Positions 47,394 through 57,027 of a DNA stretch of 64,000 nt are shown in pieces (the first letter of the stretch is position 1; the number at the start of each line of letters is the position of its first letter). The stretch comes from Lumbricus terrestris. Lineage: Eukaryota > Annelida > Clitellata > Crassiclitellata > Lumbricidae. The position numbers and the translations under genes were made by a program. The stretch lies in contig OX457042.1 of NCBI GenBank assembly GCA_949752735.1, positions 60,673,468 to 60,737,467 of the forward strand, written 5' to 3'. The notes under the pieces were generated by a model that had not been told where the DNA came from, did not search any database, and saw nothing but the letters and a program-made list of their open reading frames with translations.

Positions 47394-47663
47394 TTGTAAT
47401 TATAATTATGTAATATATATAATTATATATATTGAAATCCTAAAACACATTTTATCAGTACTGAAATAATGGAGTTATTTTGCTAAAATGGCATCCTGAA
47501 AGGGTACCATTACAGTGTGGAAACTCCCAGAAATTTTTTTATGTATTGCGTATATTTATTCAAGTCTTAGGCCACTCATATAAGCACTGAAAAAGTACAG
47601 CTATTTTGTTAAGATGACACCTTGAAATGCTGCCATTGAAATGTGAAAATTCTAAACGTTTCT

Positions 47664-47922
47664 GATGGGGCACTGAAAAAGCACAGCTATTTTGTTAAGA
47701 TGACACCATAAAATGCTGCCATTGTAATGTGGAAGTTCAAAATGTTTATGATGGGGCACTGAAAAAGTACAGCTATTTTGTTAAGATGACACCTTAAAAT
47801 GCTACCATTGCAATGTGAAAGTTCAAAAAGTTTCTGATGGGGCACTGAAAAAGTACAGCTATTTTTGTTACGATGGCACTTTAAAATGCTGCCATTGCAA
47901 TGTGGAAATTCAAAAAGTTGCT
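47664..47922. repeat. 86 bp tandem repeat, three units
   Basis: Units start GATGGGGCACTGAAAAAG at 47664, 47750 and 47836 (86, 86, 87 bp), more alike than other units of the family, so amplified recently. Confidence 0.9.
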
Positions 47923-48030
47923 GATGGGGAGGAGCACATCCCCCTCCCCTCCAGGTCTTGGCGCTACGCGCCTCAAGAGCGTCCTTCGGATGCTCAATTG
48001 TCCCCCCCCCACGAAACCTCAATTCTCCAA

Positions 48031-49548
48031 CAAAAATGCCTTCCTTCATCTTGGCATCACTTATTCTTGCATGGGTACTTCTTTTGCAGATTAAGTAAAC
48101 TCTCACCATCCTTGCGCACGGCTTTTGCCAAAAAATTAATCAGTTCTTTCTTTAAGTGAAGAGAAGGCAGAAATGTCTTTGTCGGAACAATTTCTGTCCA
48201 ATACTTGATGACAGCAAATTCCAGACTTGTTCTGTGTTTGCTTTCGACAAACCTTAGTCTCTCAAAAGGTCGTTTTATTCCGACTGCGTGAATGAGATTA
48301 GACTCCCAGTTATAGGCCTACCTATTTCAAAATCCGGATCACTGTCAGCAGCTGCATACTCGTTCCTCGCTGGATCAATGTAGCAGCATCTTCATCTCCT
48401 TCGTCTAAACTCCATTTCTCTGGTGGCTTCGATGTAAGAAGACTTTCATTGTACGGCGCTGTTATCATTGTCCAAAGAAGATCTGGCTATTCAGTTACAT
48501 TTTTATTCTTGCCAGAGAAACCAGAAACATTAGTGAGACAAAATTAGCAGCCCGTCACATGATCTTTCTGTTCTCGTCAGACCATCGGGACGGCAAACAG
48601 CATTACTTTCGCAGGACCCCCGGAGTCAAACTCTAAGATCTGCAGCACATTTTCCATAGCAAATGAGAGGCACCCATTCCTTGGCTTTCTCTCTAGTCTT
48701 GCAATCAAAGTAGCCTACAGCTCAAATGCTTTATTGACAAGTCCAGTTATGGTGTGTCTCTGAGGTCATAGCCTACTCTCCACAAATGTGCAAAACGTAC
48801 ATGTATCACGTTTGATGCAACACAGTAACACTGGCGAGATATTTCTGCTAAGTGTCTTAAAATATAAAATTATCATAGTTTAAGGGTTATCTGAAAATAA
48901 GGTGGCTAACTTGTTATGCATCTTACATACATGTAGACAAACTAGACTTTGGACATACGACATCAAACTACAAACAACAAAACTGATTTCAGCTTCCTCA
49001 GTGGGATGTACCTGTAGATTGTAAACCTATGCTGAGAAGTGGCTTTAATAGTTCCTAAAACTTTTGCAGGCAGATTCTACCCAGCATTAATGCATAGCAG
49101 GCACAAGTTTATTTATTATGCAAGACAAACATATATGTAAACTGTCCTAAGTGCATGCCTGGACATACCTCAGTTACACAATGCTTATTATAACGTTATA
49201 GCTGGAAAATATGAAAATAAATGGAAAATTTGAAGATTTCTCAAAAATGTTACGTGATGAAAAATTTCAAAGTGATTTTCGTGATCAGCATCAAAAACTG
49301 CACAAGAAACACATGAAAATCTTCAGGAAGTAAAATCACTATTGTCCAGTGGAATGGATAGAACCATTTTCATCTTAATCGTAAACTTCTCTCCACGTCA
49401 ATGTTTAGATATTAACTTTACAAAGCTGTTAAATGACCGATGTTAACAATGTAATCGGATTCAATTCTTGTAGATTCTGAAAGTGGAGCACACTGATAAA
49501 TAACTAGACATATATCTGAAATCTGATATCCTTGCAACAAAGATCAGG
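48031..49548. other. Upstream region of the Ig gene; weak coding-like stretch
   Basis: On the minus strand near 48480-48330 a short frame reads SLLTSKPPEKWSLDEGDEDAA, reminiscent of transposon-derived proteins, but with stops and no partner domain. The 850 bases before the signal exon should contain the promoter; I see no convincing TATA or initiator. Confidence 0.35.
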
Positions 49549-49612
49549 ATGGCTAAGTATTGCCGAATACTTCTAGTCACTTTGCTGCTGTACCTCGTCT
49601 GGCCGTCATCAG
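49549..49612 (+). CDS. Signal-peptide exon of an Ig-superfamily gene
   Basis: ATG at 49549 has a good initiation context (A at -3, G at +4). It encodes MAKYCRILLVTLLLYLVWPSSG, with the final codon split: a short basic start, a leucine-rich hydrophobic core and a small-residue cleavage region. The exon ends at 49612 before |GTTAGAAA, in phase 1. A phase 1 donor after the signal peptide is the standard junction to Ig-domain exons, and the next compatible exon on this strand is 63276-63659. The intervening intron would be about 13.7 kb and contains the Polinton. A GTTAGA donor is weaker than consensus. The link to the distant exon is inferred; intermediate small exons may exist. Confidence 0.65.
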
Positions 49613-50473
49613 GTTAGAAACATTTCTTAGATAATAAATGTTTGCTGTGTTCTACATTTTAGACTGCTGTAAATATTGGAAAGTTTGATACAAATTAAAA
49701 TTAATGTTAATAGATTCGTCAACGCAATTTGATTTTTGAATAATAATTGGTTTGTTTAAATTTGGAGTTAATCATGGATCAATTTTTCGATAAAAAGTTT
49801 ACAGCTGAAATTCCTCTTCTCTTTTATAAGACATTCGACCTCTACTCATCTCTATGCTGATGGCTGTGGATAAGCATTTCCAAAATCCAATACAATACAA
49901 TGTTACAATGGTTTCGACTCCCCTTACCAACAGCATGTTCTTTGCAAGTTCACTGAATGTCATTTCGTTGATATCAATAATTGCTGGATGCCCTCAAAAC
50001 CACTTTCACTCAACTCTTCCAAGACTCAATAAATCCGACCAGGTATTCGTCAGAAACTAATCAAACTTGATTACGTCTGATTGCCAAGCGGTTTCCACGA
50101 TTTACTTTCTTGACATGACTGAAACTGTACGACTCATGTCTTCTACGATTTTGTTTTGAATTGCTTGAATTGCATGGCAGTTAATTGTAGATCTACATGT
50201 ACACTGTACAGCACACCAGGAGGTTCATTAAAAATATTGTTATCTTATATATATTTTAATAAGGGTTTTTTGGTTGTAAGGTATGCCAGGCCAAAGTATT
50301 GAAGCGATCGACCCCAATCCTTCGCAGAGGGGTCGGGTTCGACCCGACGCTGGTCAATAGGGTGTCAGCGAATCTCTGCCACCATGGGGGGGGGGGGGCA
50401 GGGGGCAAAAACTCTCTTTTTCCCTGTTGGGCATTTCCCTCACAGGCTTATGACAGCACTTTCGGTCAAATAC
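49613..50473 (+). other. Intron start; Helitron-like fragment near 50300-50400
   Basis: A GAGGGGTCGGGTTCGACCCG...CTCTGCCACCATGGGG block resembles 203-240 and 24590-24640. Nothing else was recognised. Confidence 0.4.
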
Positions 50474-50704
50474 GCATAAAAGCAGCGGTTGACACTGTTT
50501 CAGAGGTGTTTAAGGCCAGCGCATTTGTCAGTCCGGATTTCACGGGTCGCGTATAAAAGCAGCGGTTGACACCGTTTTAGAGGTGTTTAAGGCCAGCGCT
50601 TTTGTCAGTCCGGATTTCACGGGTCGCGTATAGAAGCAGCGGTTGACACCGTTTTAGAGGTGTTTAAGGCCAGCGCTTTTGCCAGTCCGGATTTCACGGG
50701 TCGC
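50474..50704. repeat. 77 bp tandem repeat, three units
   Basis: Units start at 50474, 50551 and 50628, each ending TTTCACGGGTCGC; units two and three are almost identical. The Polinton target duplication GTCGCG (50700-50705) coincides with the end of unit three. Confidence 0.95.
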
Positions 50705-50705
50705 G
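50700..50705. repeat. Polinton target-site duplication, left
   Basis: GTCGCG, identical to 59614-59619. Six-base duplications are characteristic of Polinton integrase. Confidence 0.95.
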
Positions 50706-50975
50706 AGTAGTTATATATGTAGCAATCTGGCTGTTTTGACCGCTAACTGCCTTACTTTTTTTCATTTATCCATGCTATAGGTTGAATTTACGCGACAATA
50801 AGTGTTCCAACCTATAGCAAGGATAAAATCTGATCCCGCGGCGTGCACAAACCTATAGCCAAGCATAAACAATACGCACCAACCCATATCTTGGTTAATA
50901 CAGCGCACACAAGCTAACAATAATCCAGGCCACACTTATTGTCGCGTTTAGCATAGCCATGAGCCACACTGAGGA
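50706..50975 (+). repeat. Polinton left terminal inverted repeat
   Basis: 270 bp, mirrored at 59344-59613 with about four differences. Internally it contains GCGACAATAAGTG and the inverse CACTTATTGTCGC, and CTATAGGTTG with CAACCTATAG, so each repeat can itself form cruciforms. Confidence 0.95.
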
Positions 50976-51726
50976 AGTAAACATGATGACCTCGGCCCTG
51001 TTGTTGCTTAAAACGGCGAGAGGCGGTGCTATAGTTTTCACTTTCGTTTTTCCGCATATGAATGAATAAGCCGCATAATATGAAGCTACGAGGTCATCGT
51101 TACCTTACACGATTTAAAATGTCTTACCCCAAACTTCGCTTGAAACCACTCCATTTATGAAAACAAATCGCAATCGTAGGTAAATATAGGCCTAAATCAA
51201 ACTATTAGATCATCACGCGCTGCTGAGACCTATAGAAACAAATGATGAAATGGTCGCGTTACTCAGAATCATATGCTGCTGCGGCCTATAATCACAAGCC
51301 AGGACGCGTATAGAAAGGGGCGGTCCTATGAATAAGCCGGAGGCCAATAATAAGCGAATAAGCTGGATATTTTGGATACAACATCCGTCAGCAAGTAAAC
51401 AAACTGACGAGATGACCTACAACTGACGAGATGACCCATTTATAAACCGCACTTATGAAACGTGTTTATTTGTGGAGCGACCCGCCATGAGGAAAGAAAT
51501 ATCCCGTAGTATTGAAGATACGCTATAATCACACGCGCTCCGCCTCTGCATTTGTAGTAGGAAGTGATTATCGTCTAAGGAAATAAGCCTACAGTCTTTT
51601 CATTCACTTTTAGTACTAGCTCAAACGCGTTTTCGAGTACCCGTACAATTTTTTTTCTCTTGTGTATATAAAATGAGCGAATATATTTTCTCGCAACGGC
51701 TTAAAGAGATATCATTTCAATATAAA
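50976..51726. other. Polinton subterminal non-coding region
   Basis: No reading frame recognised. Ends with two TATATAAAATG/AATATAAAATG words at 51664 and 51719, the second at the polymerase stub start. Confidence 0.6.
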
Positions 51727-52580
51727 ATGTCCTACTCGCAAAATAAAGTTGTTGAATTACGAAATATCGCCTAAAAAGATACTCAAAACTGCGAAAAGCG
51801 GAATTGATTAGGCTCATCCAGGATGCTGAAGAAGCAAACAATGTGAATGTTGTATTAGGTAGAGTAGTAGAAAATGCAAATAATTTAATCGACGAGCATG
51901 TCCCGGATATTAAAGCTCCCATCCTCACACCGAGTAAACCCCCTCCGAAGAAATGGTATAATGTTGCTATAGAATCGTTGAAAAAGACGGCTTCGGAGGT
52001 GAAAAATAAAGTTAAGTCTGAAATTAACTCTTTCGGGGATTGGCTGATTAGTTACATGCCCCCAGAAATAAAAGAGCCCATTAACGATAAATTATCATCG
52101 TTTAAAAAGGCGGTTTCGAATATCTATAATAAAATTAGTAAAAATAAGTTTGAAACTAGAGAGACGGCTTCAGCTATTAAGGGCTTCACGAAACAATACC
52201 CAGTAGAAGGGGCTAATGGTATTGATGCCGCATCTTTTCTCGACGCCATTCAAACACAGGTGGTAGACTTGTTAAAAAAAAATCGTCAGACGAAGGTCAA
52301 TTTTGTACTTACTTGCATAATGGAGCGCGTTGACATGAAGACTGGAGGAGTAGATGCTGACAATGTTCCATTCGTTTCAAGGACTGAGGTGATTCTAGAC
52401 TCGACCGATGTAAGTGAAATTTATAATAACGCTAAAGATAAAATTCTTGAGTCGATGGCGACCTTCCAAATGCGAGGTAGTAACTGGAGACTCAGAGCGG
52501 TTCAAAAAATAGATATCAACATCGTCTTATTAGGCCGTTTCAAAGTCAACAACTCCCAAAGCCCCGGTGTTCCTGTATAA
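51727..52580 (+). pseudogene. polB: Polinton protein-primed DNA polymerase, N-terminal stub
   Basis: Family B polymerases of Polintons copy the element DNA using a protein primer. This stub begins at ATG 51727 after AATATAAA. A short first frame is followed by a frameshift near 51770, and the main frame runs to a stop at 52580. The start resembles a SAP-type DNA-binding motif (VVELRNIA then LRKAELIRLIQDAEE). The later part, IDAASFLDAIQTQVVDLL, VNFVLTCIMERVDMKTG, SRTEVIL and ATFQMRGSNWRLRAV, is the conserved region I recall upstream of the exonuclease domain. Homology stops near 52530. All exonuclease and polymerase motifs are absent, replaced by the inverted tail of the 54479-52502 gene. The last codons are therefore junction sequence. 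Confidence 0.8.
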
Positions 52581-52639
52581 GTCTTATTTTCAACCGTCAC
52601 GTCGTCTCCCTGAATCGAAATCGGAGTGTTGCCGATATA

Positions 52640-54042
52640 CAGGGTGGCTCAAAAAAAAACGTACCACCGGGGAAAATGCGATATCTTCGCAGCCGATCGA
52701 ACTTTTTCTGCGAAAATTTTCCAATTTGTAGGGGAATGAATTTCCAACAATACCTGAAAGTTTCATTTGAAACTTTTCATGTTTGCAAAAGTTACAGCTG
52801 TTCAAACTTAAAATTTCGTTTTTTCAATTATCCGCGGAAAATTGACGTCACTTGTAGATTTCCAAGTCAAATGATATCACTTTTCACTACGACCTCAGCA
52901 TTCCGTTTTGCAGTTTATTGTAAGGTATAATGAGAGTGTCCACTCCCTGCCTTAACACAAGCTCAAATTCTTTTTGTGAAGCTCAGTATGGCCTTGTTGG
53001 TCGGGTCCTGCGGCAACTGACCCCACATTAGCAGCAAGACTTGCTTCAGCTGGCCAATGTTCTCCAACTTGGGATTAAATGTCTTGCAGCGTTCCAGCAT
53101 AGCTCCCCAGACGTGATAAACAAGAGGGTTAAGGTCTGGCGAGTTTGTAAATCATCTTTGCCAATGCATTTACTTCAGTTGATGTCAATAAGGTAGCGCC
53201 ATCATAATCAACCTTGCCGTGCGAGCAAGCAGGCGCACTGTCCTGCTGCATAATAAAACCAGATGTTAGAGCATACCTGGTCTTCAATGAGTCTGGGTAA
53301 GCGAGTTCAATGATGAGTTTGACATCTAACCTACTGAATGGGATTAATTGCAGTCTTTTCTTGCAGCCGCAACACACGCCGGCATATCTGATGCCGAAAC
53401 CACGATTTGCTTTGCAAACTTGACCTTTCGATTACCAAGCGAATTTCGTGAAAATCGCGCTTTTTCCGTCAGATCAAGCGACCACTTCCTGCCTCTCTTC
53501 TGACATCTGATCTTCGTTACATAAACACGTTTGCAGATAGTCTTCAATGTGCTCAGGCTCCACTTTTCACTGGGTATTTTGCTATGATCACGCGATGTCT
53601 CAGTCTCTGTTCATGCAAAGTCCGAGTTCCCATTTTATCTTTTGCAGAAACTTTGCCCATGACGTTCATTGTTTGGGGTCACCAATTGAGACCTTAATCT
53701 ATAAAATATCACCAAATACCAGCAGATTGCTTCATAAACAGCTTCTTTACAGCTCATAGTGAGGTCGTATGACATCATCATCAATGTGTGTGTGTTGTAA
53801 TTTGCCAAACATCCTAATGAAATCACTTGTATTGGAGCATGATTCTCCGGATAATTGAAAAAACGAAATTTTAAGTTTGAACAGCTGTAACTTTTGCAAA
53901 CATGAAAAGTTTCAAATGAAACTTTCAGGGATTGTTGTATATTCATTCCCCTTCAAATTGTGAAATTTTCGCAGAAAAACACCAATCGGCTGCGAAGATA
54001 TCGCATTTTCCCCGGTGGTACGTTTTTTTTTGAGCCACCCTG
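52640..54042 (-). mobile_element. Tc1/mariner element inserted in a Polinton gene
   Basis: 1403 bp with inverted repeats of about 212 bp starting CAGGGTGGCTCAAAAAAAAA and lying between TA dinucleotides (52638-52639, 54043-54044). This is the usual length for an autonomous mariner. It interrupts the conserved gene 54479-52502. Its own transposase is degraded, so it moved in with outside help or decayed after insertion. Confidence 0.93.
52930..53547 (-). pseudogene. Tc1/mariner transposase, degraded
   Basis: Cut-and-paste transposase of the DDE superfamily, in pieces on the minus strand. The piece at 53377-53129 contains GFIMQQDSAPACSHGK, the region of the second catalytic aspartate. After frameshifts, WGQLPQDPTNKAILSFTKRI can be read near 53030-52970, the usual C-terminal segment. 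The piece at 53547-53344 (GRKWSLDLTEKARF) is upstream and not clearly diagnostic. The N-terminal helix-turn-helix domain is not readable. Several frame changes and stops make it non-functional. Confidence 0.75.
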
Positions 54043-54632
54043 TAGAATTGCCCATTTTTAGATTTTATTCCGAACGTTGTGTCGACGGCTTTATTACCAG
54101 AGGCGTATTGATGAAGGTACGCGGTGGCTACATCTCCTAAATACAAGGTTCTAATGTCCTCAGTCGGGTCGTTGCTATACGCCTCTATCGAAGGATGCTG
54201 TTGAAGTTGAAGTCCTTTTAACGAAGCGGGAAGTGCTTGTAACGCGTTTGATGTGGCTGCCGAGTTTTCTTTGATGGCGGATAGTAAGACATTTTGCTCT
54301 TTGGAACTCGCGGATTGCGAATCAACTAAAGGCTTGTACCACTTGGTTAATTCTTGTTGAAGCCCCGAATCTCCTTGTCTCTCCGATAAAAAGTTTTGTT
54401 GAATGTTCTTCTTGGATTTCAGAAATTCAGCAACGATGAAATCTCTTTTCACGGGATCGTTGATTTTTAGAAACGACATTTTAAGTTAAAAAAATATTAT
54501 GTTTTTAGACATGTTTTCTGACTTGTTTAAAAACATAAGTTAGACGTGTTTTCAGACATAACGACATAGGTCTACATGTTCGCGTTAGTCGTATTTTTTC
54601 TCAAACATAGATTGAAAGGACTGTCTGACTTC

Positions 54633-55157
54633 TTATCTTCCTCGATCGATTTCCTCTATCGCAACTTTAATCTTACTCCTAATTTCTTCTTTCATACTAA
54701 TGAATTTTTCAATCTCGCTTAAAATCATAGAATATTCCTCGTCTGAAATGTTATCGTCCTCGAGGGCTTTTGAAATATGGCCGCTGATCGCGTTGAGCTT
54801 CGCGTCGGCTAGCGTTTTGATCTTTTCATGCTTCTCCGCCTTCAGGGCGAGCTTTTTACAGATTCGGCTGAGGGTCGCAATTATGGCAGCTAATACTCCG
54901 ATTCCCGAAATTCCAAGCCTCATCGTAACCAGTATGAGGAAGTTGTCAAGTACGCCGATTACGCTTACACTTCTATGATACTTTTTACTCAACGTCGCTC
55001 TTTTGTCTCGTTCTTGTTCGATTTCCTTTTTAATTTCGCTGATCTTTCGAAGACGATACGTTTGAGCAGACCCTCCGACGATTTGTATTTCACCTTCTAG
55101 CGCGGAGGGTTTTATACTTGTTAGGTTTGGACAGAGTTTGTTGCCTTCGTATTCCAT
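54633..55157 (-). CDS. Polinton membrane/coiled-coil protein, unknown function
   Basis: 174 residues from ATG 55157. The first half has a charged helix (RLRKISEIKKEIEQERDKR), then a hydrophobic stretch (LDNFLILVTMRLGISGIGVLAAIIA, residues about 70-95) suggesting one or two membrane passes. A second charged helical half follows (KLALKAEKHEKIKTLADAK, then DDNISDEEYSMILSEIEKF). I recognise the second half as a recurrent Polinton protein with no assigned role. The hydrophobic part seems shorter than I recall for relatives, possibly an internal deletion. It lies 28 bp from the dUTPase-like gene on the same strand. One of the few intact reading frames in this element. Confidence 0.65.
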   Translation of the reverse strand: MEYEGNKLCPNLTSIKPSALEGEIQIVGGSAQTYRLRKISEIKKEIEQERDKRATLSKKYHRSVSVIGVLDNFLILVTMRLGISGIGVLAAIIATLSRICKKLALKAEKHEKIKTLADAKLNAISGHISKALEDDNISDEEYSMILSEIEKFISMKEEIRSKIKVAIEEIDRGR

Positions 55158-55185
55158 TCGTTTTTATTTACGTGATATATTTTTT

Positions 55186-55585
55186 TTACTGCAGATAATT
55201 TACATAACATAGCGACTCTCCTTCGTTTATGGTTACTACCAAATCAGAGTTGTTTTGGATAGAAACTATGATATCGTCAACCGCGTCTCCCGAAACCACC
55301 CCGTCTTGTAGACTACATTTTAGTTCTTTGATGCTCTGTCTAAGGGAAATGAGACAAACTCCCGCAGTCATTTCTACGCCGAGTCCGAGCCTTAGCGTAT
55401 TTGTCGCTTTTGGCTGTATCGTTATAGCATTTTGCGCAAAAATCTCAAATCTTAGACCGCCTATTTGTCTTATTGGTTGGTGAGTAACGTAACTCTTCAC
55501 CGTCCAAAAGACTGAAATGGGCTGAGTTCTAACCTCTTCCCGTCTAGGCGGTTTAGTTCCAAATTTTGTGTATTGGCATCGACAT
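55186..55585 (-). pseudogene. dUTPase-fold protein, catalytically degenerate, frameshifted start
   Basis: The main frame (55500-55186) reads AITIQPKATNTLRLGLGVEM, then GVCLISLRQSI, LQDGVVSGDAVDDI and IQNNSDLVVTINEGESLCYV. The order and spacing follow the trimeric dUTPase beta-barrel: TG(L/V) strand, a PRS-like motif, a GVVD-like motif and a final GD(R/S)-like motif. The catalytic residues are not preserved (SLRQS in the PRS position, GVVSGDA in the GVVD position), so dUTP hydrolysis is unlikely and a structural or binding role is more plausible. The frame has no ATG. An ATG at 55585, directly after TATATAA, is the probable start, with a one-base frameshift in the A-run near 55565. The fold is inferred by eye. 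Confidence 0.55.
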
Positions 55586-55599
55586 TTATATAGGCAAGA

Positions 55600-56184
55600 T
55601 TAAAATATCATTCCGAGAATTGGAATATCTCGAAACGGAGAATTCGGGCCGAGCAAAAGTCCTTCACCATTTACATAGCCTGACCCTGTTTTCATATACA
55701 ACCCGGATGCCGTTATAGACCCACCTTTTTGCCATGGGGACAAGTACAAACCAGAACCGGCCGGTCTTATCTTACACGCCATATTACCTTTCTTAACGTA
55801 CATTACACCCGATCCGCTGATTTTATCTACAATCTTCGTAGTCGCGGCAGAACCTAAGCCGGCCATAGCCCCCGTAGCTAAACTAGGCAGAAGGAATTTA
55901 GCCGCTGTTGCTAGAAACGGAAGTATAGCACCTATAAATCCCCCTTGGTCTTTCTTATTATTCACCAATTGCGTTTTACTCATTTTAATGGTCACACCAG
56001 TTCCGTTATGATACGCTTTGGCTATTTTATTGGCCTGTGCCTGCGTGAAAGCCAAAGCATGCTCTCCGTTTAAATCGCTATGGCTTAGTTTGATATTCAC
56101 GCCAGTTCCCGCTTGAAGAGATTTTTTAATTTTGTCTTGTTGCGCTTCTGAAATATTAACTTTATGGTCTATGTAGCGACTCAT
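55600..56184 (-). CDS. Polinton virion-type protein, Gly-rich with hydrophobic core
   Basis: 194 residues from ATG 56184, preceded by TATATATAAA. The first half contains two copies of a motif, GTGVNIKLSHSDLNG and GTGVTIKMSKTQLVN (about residues 27-41 and 67-81), each after an E/QAQ..KI helix. The middle (GGFIGAILPFLATAAKFLLPSLATGAM, about 91-117) is a strongly hydrophobic, possibly membrane-active segment. The tail has SGSGVMYVKKGN and repeated GSGLYL-type words. Placement next to the probable minor capsid gene and this composition recall the small core or membrane-lytic proteins of adenovirus-like virions, but that is inference. Reading frame intact. Confidence 0.6.
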   Translation of the reverse strand: MSRYIDHKVNISEAQQDKIKKSLQAGTGVNIKLSHSDLNGEHALAFTQAQANKIAKAYHNGTGVTIKMSKTQLVNNKKDQGGFIGAILPFLATAAKFLLPSLATGAMAGLGSAATTKIVDKISGSGVMYVKKGNMACKIRPAGSGLYLSPWQKGGSITASGLYMKTGSGYVNGEGLLLGPNSPFRDIPILGMIF

Positions 56185-56210
56185 TTTATATATAAATTAC
56201 AAAAAAACGT

Positions 56211-57005
56211 TCAAACTTCTCTGATGTGAAAGCGAATCGCCAATTCTTCTCCTCTAAGATTTACCTGTTTCCCATTTTGATCCGTAAGCATCGTTGTCAT
56301 CGTTGAAATTGTAGATAGCGTAATGGGGAGATATATTAAATTATGCGGCTTTTCAATAATTTTGTACCCCGGGCCTGTGTTCGGGAAAAAAGAATAAATC
56401 ACATTTTCCATCGTTCCGTTAGAGTACGAAGACCCGATAATATCGCTGGTCACTCTTAAGCTGCTTATACTCAGTATATTTACCAAGTTCTCCGATTCGT
56501 TATATCCACTCATATAGACATATCTTTTAAAACCTAGAACCTTTCCGATCGAATTCTTAGGCGTCAAGTCAACCGTATAGTCCGCTGCTATATTTAACAC
56601 AGACTTCAGGGTATTCGTGTTGGGCTCTATCGTGACACAGTAGCCACCATTTACCCTGTCGTAATGTCCATTTTCCTTCATGGTTCTTTGTATGTATTCG
56701 TTTATATCCGTAATTTCATAGCACCCTTCGGGGACTTCTATGTTAACCCAAGGTGAATCTTCATCCGGCCCATACCTAAAGTTATTGTTTGTCGCGTCGA
56801 TATTAGGAAAAGAATAGTAAGTCTCGAGATTTACAAGCGCCATTTCGTACAACTTATTTTTGTCCAGTTCAAGTAGTTGATTAAACTTCGTTCTGATTCG
56901 TGTGCTCTTTTCGCTCAGCAAAATGTAAAATGACGTTTTTGGTTCCGTGTTACGAGCCGTCTTTTCCGTATTCTCGGCTATCTGTTTGAGAAGCGATGGT
57001 TCCAT
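56211..57005 (-). CDS. Probable Polinton minor capsid (penton-like) protein
   Basis: 264 residues from ATG 57005 (TATAATAAAAATG). The start is polar (LLKQIAENTEKTARNTEP). The body reads LYEMALVNLETYYSFPNID, WVNIEVPEGCYEITDINEY, IEPNTNTLKSVLN and NSIGKVLGFKRY, ending with ISTMTTMLTDQNGK and LAIRFHIREV, a beta-rich pattern. Size, intactness and place between the packaging ATPase and the hydrophobic virion protein fit the single jelly-roll minor capsid protein of Polintons, which would occupy capsid vertices. A double jelly-roll major capsid protein is usually about twice this length, and none was found. The spacer to the ATPase gene is 22 bp. Confidence 0.65.
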   Translation of the reverse strand: MEPSLLKQIAENTEKTARNTEPKTSFYILLSEKSTRIRTKFNQLLELDKNKLYEMALVNLETYYSFPNIDATNNNFRYGPDEDSPWVNIEVPEGCYEITDINEYIQRTMKENGHYDRVNGGYCVTIEPNTNTLKSVLNIAADYTVDLTPKNSIGKVLGFKRYVYMSGYNESENLVNILSISSLRVTSDIIGSSYSNGTMENVIYSFFPNTGPGYKIIEKPHNLIYLPITLSTISTMTTMLTDQNGKQVNLRGEELAIRFHIREV

Positions 57006-57027
57006 TTTTATTATACAATAATTTTTT

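Larger units (their letters stand above)
45885..48030. repeat. Degenerate tandem-repeat family, copy 3
   Basis: Left part (CATTTCCCCCCCAGAAAATTT) matches 27985-28010. The modules at 47420-47660 and the end TCCTTCGGATGCTCAATTG at 47980 match copy 2. Helitron-type sequence (46915-47393) interrupts it. Confidence 0.6.
52502..54479 (-). pseudogene. Conserved Polinton protein, split by a mariner element
   Basis: Starts at ATG 54479 (TTAACTTAAAATG). The first part reads MSFLKINDPVKRDFIV, then NIQQNFLSERQGD, a polar central region and YLGDVATAYLHQYAS. At GIKSKNGQFY the frame runs into the mariner left on the plus map as 52640-54042. Beyond it, in the matching frame, GNTPISIQGDD and GTPGLWELLTL continue to a stop at 52502. 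I know this type as a recurrent uncharacterised Polinton protein; function is unknown, perhaps virion-associated given its place in the capsid gene cluster. Its usual C-terminal part is missing because of the deletion fused to the polymerase stub, with which it overlaps tail-to-tail by 79 bp. Confidence 0.75.

Noticed and set aside
56211..57005. Calling this the Polinton major capsid protein
   Set aside because: At 264 residues it is about half the length expected for a double jelly-roll protein; position and size fit the minor capsid better.
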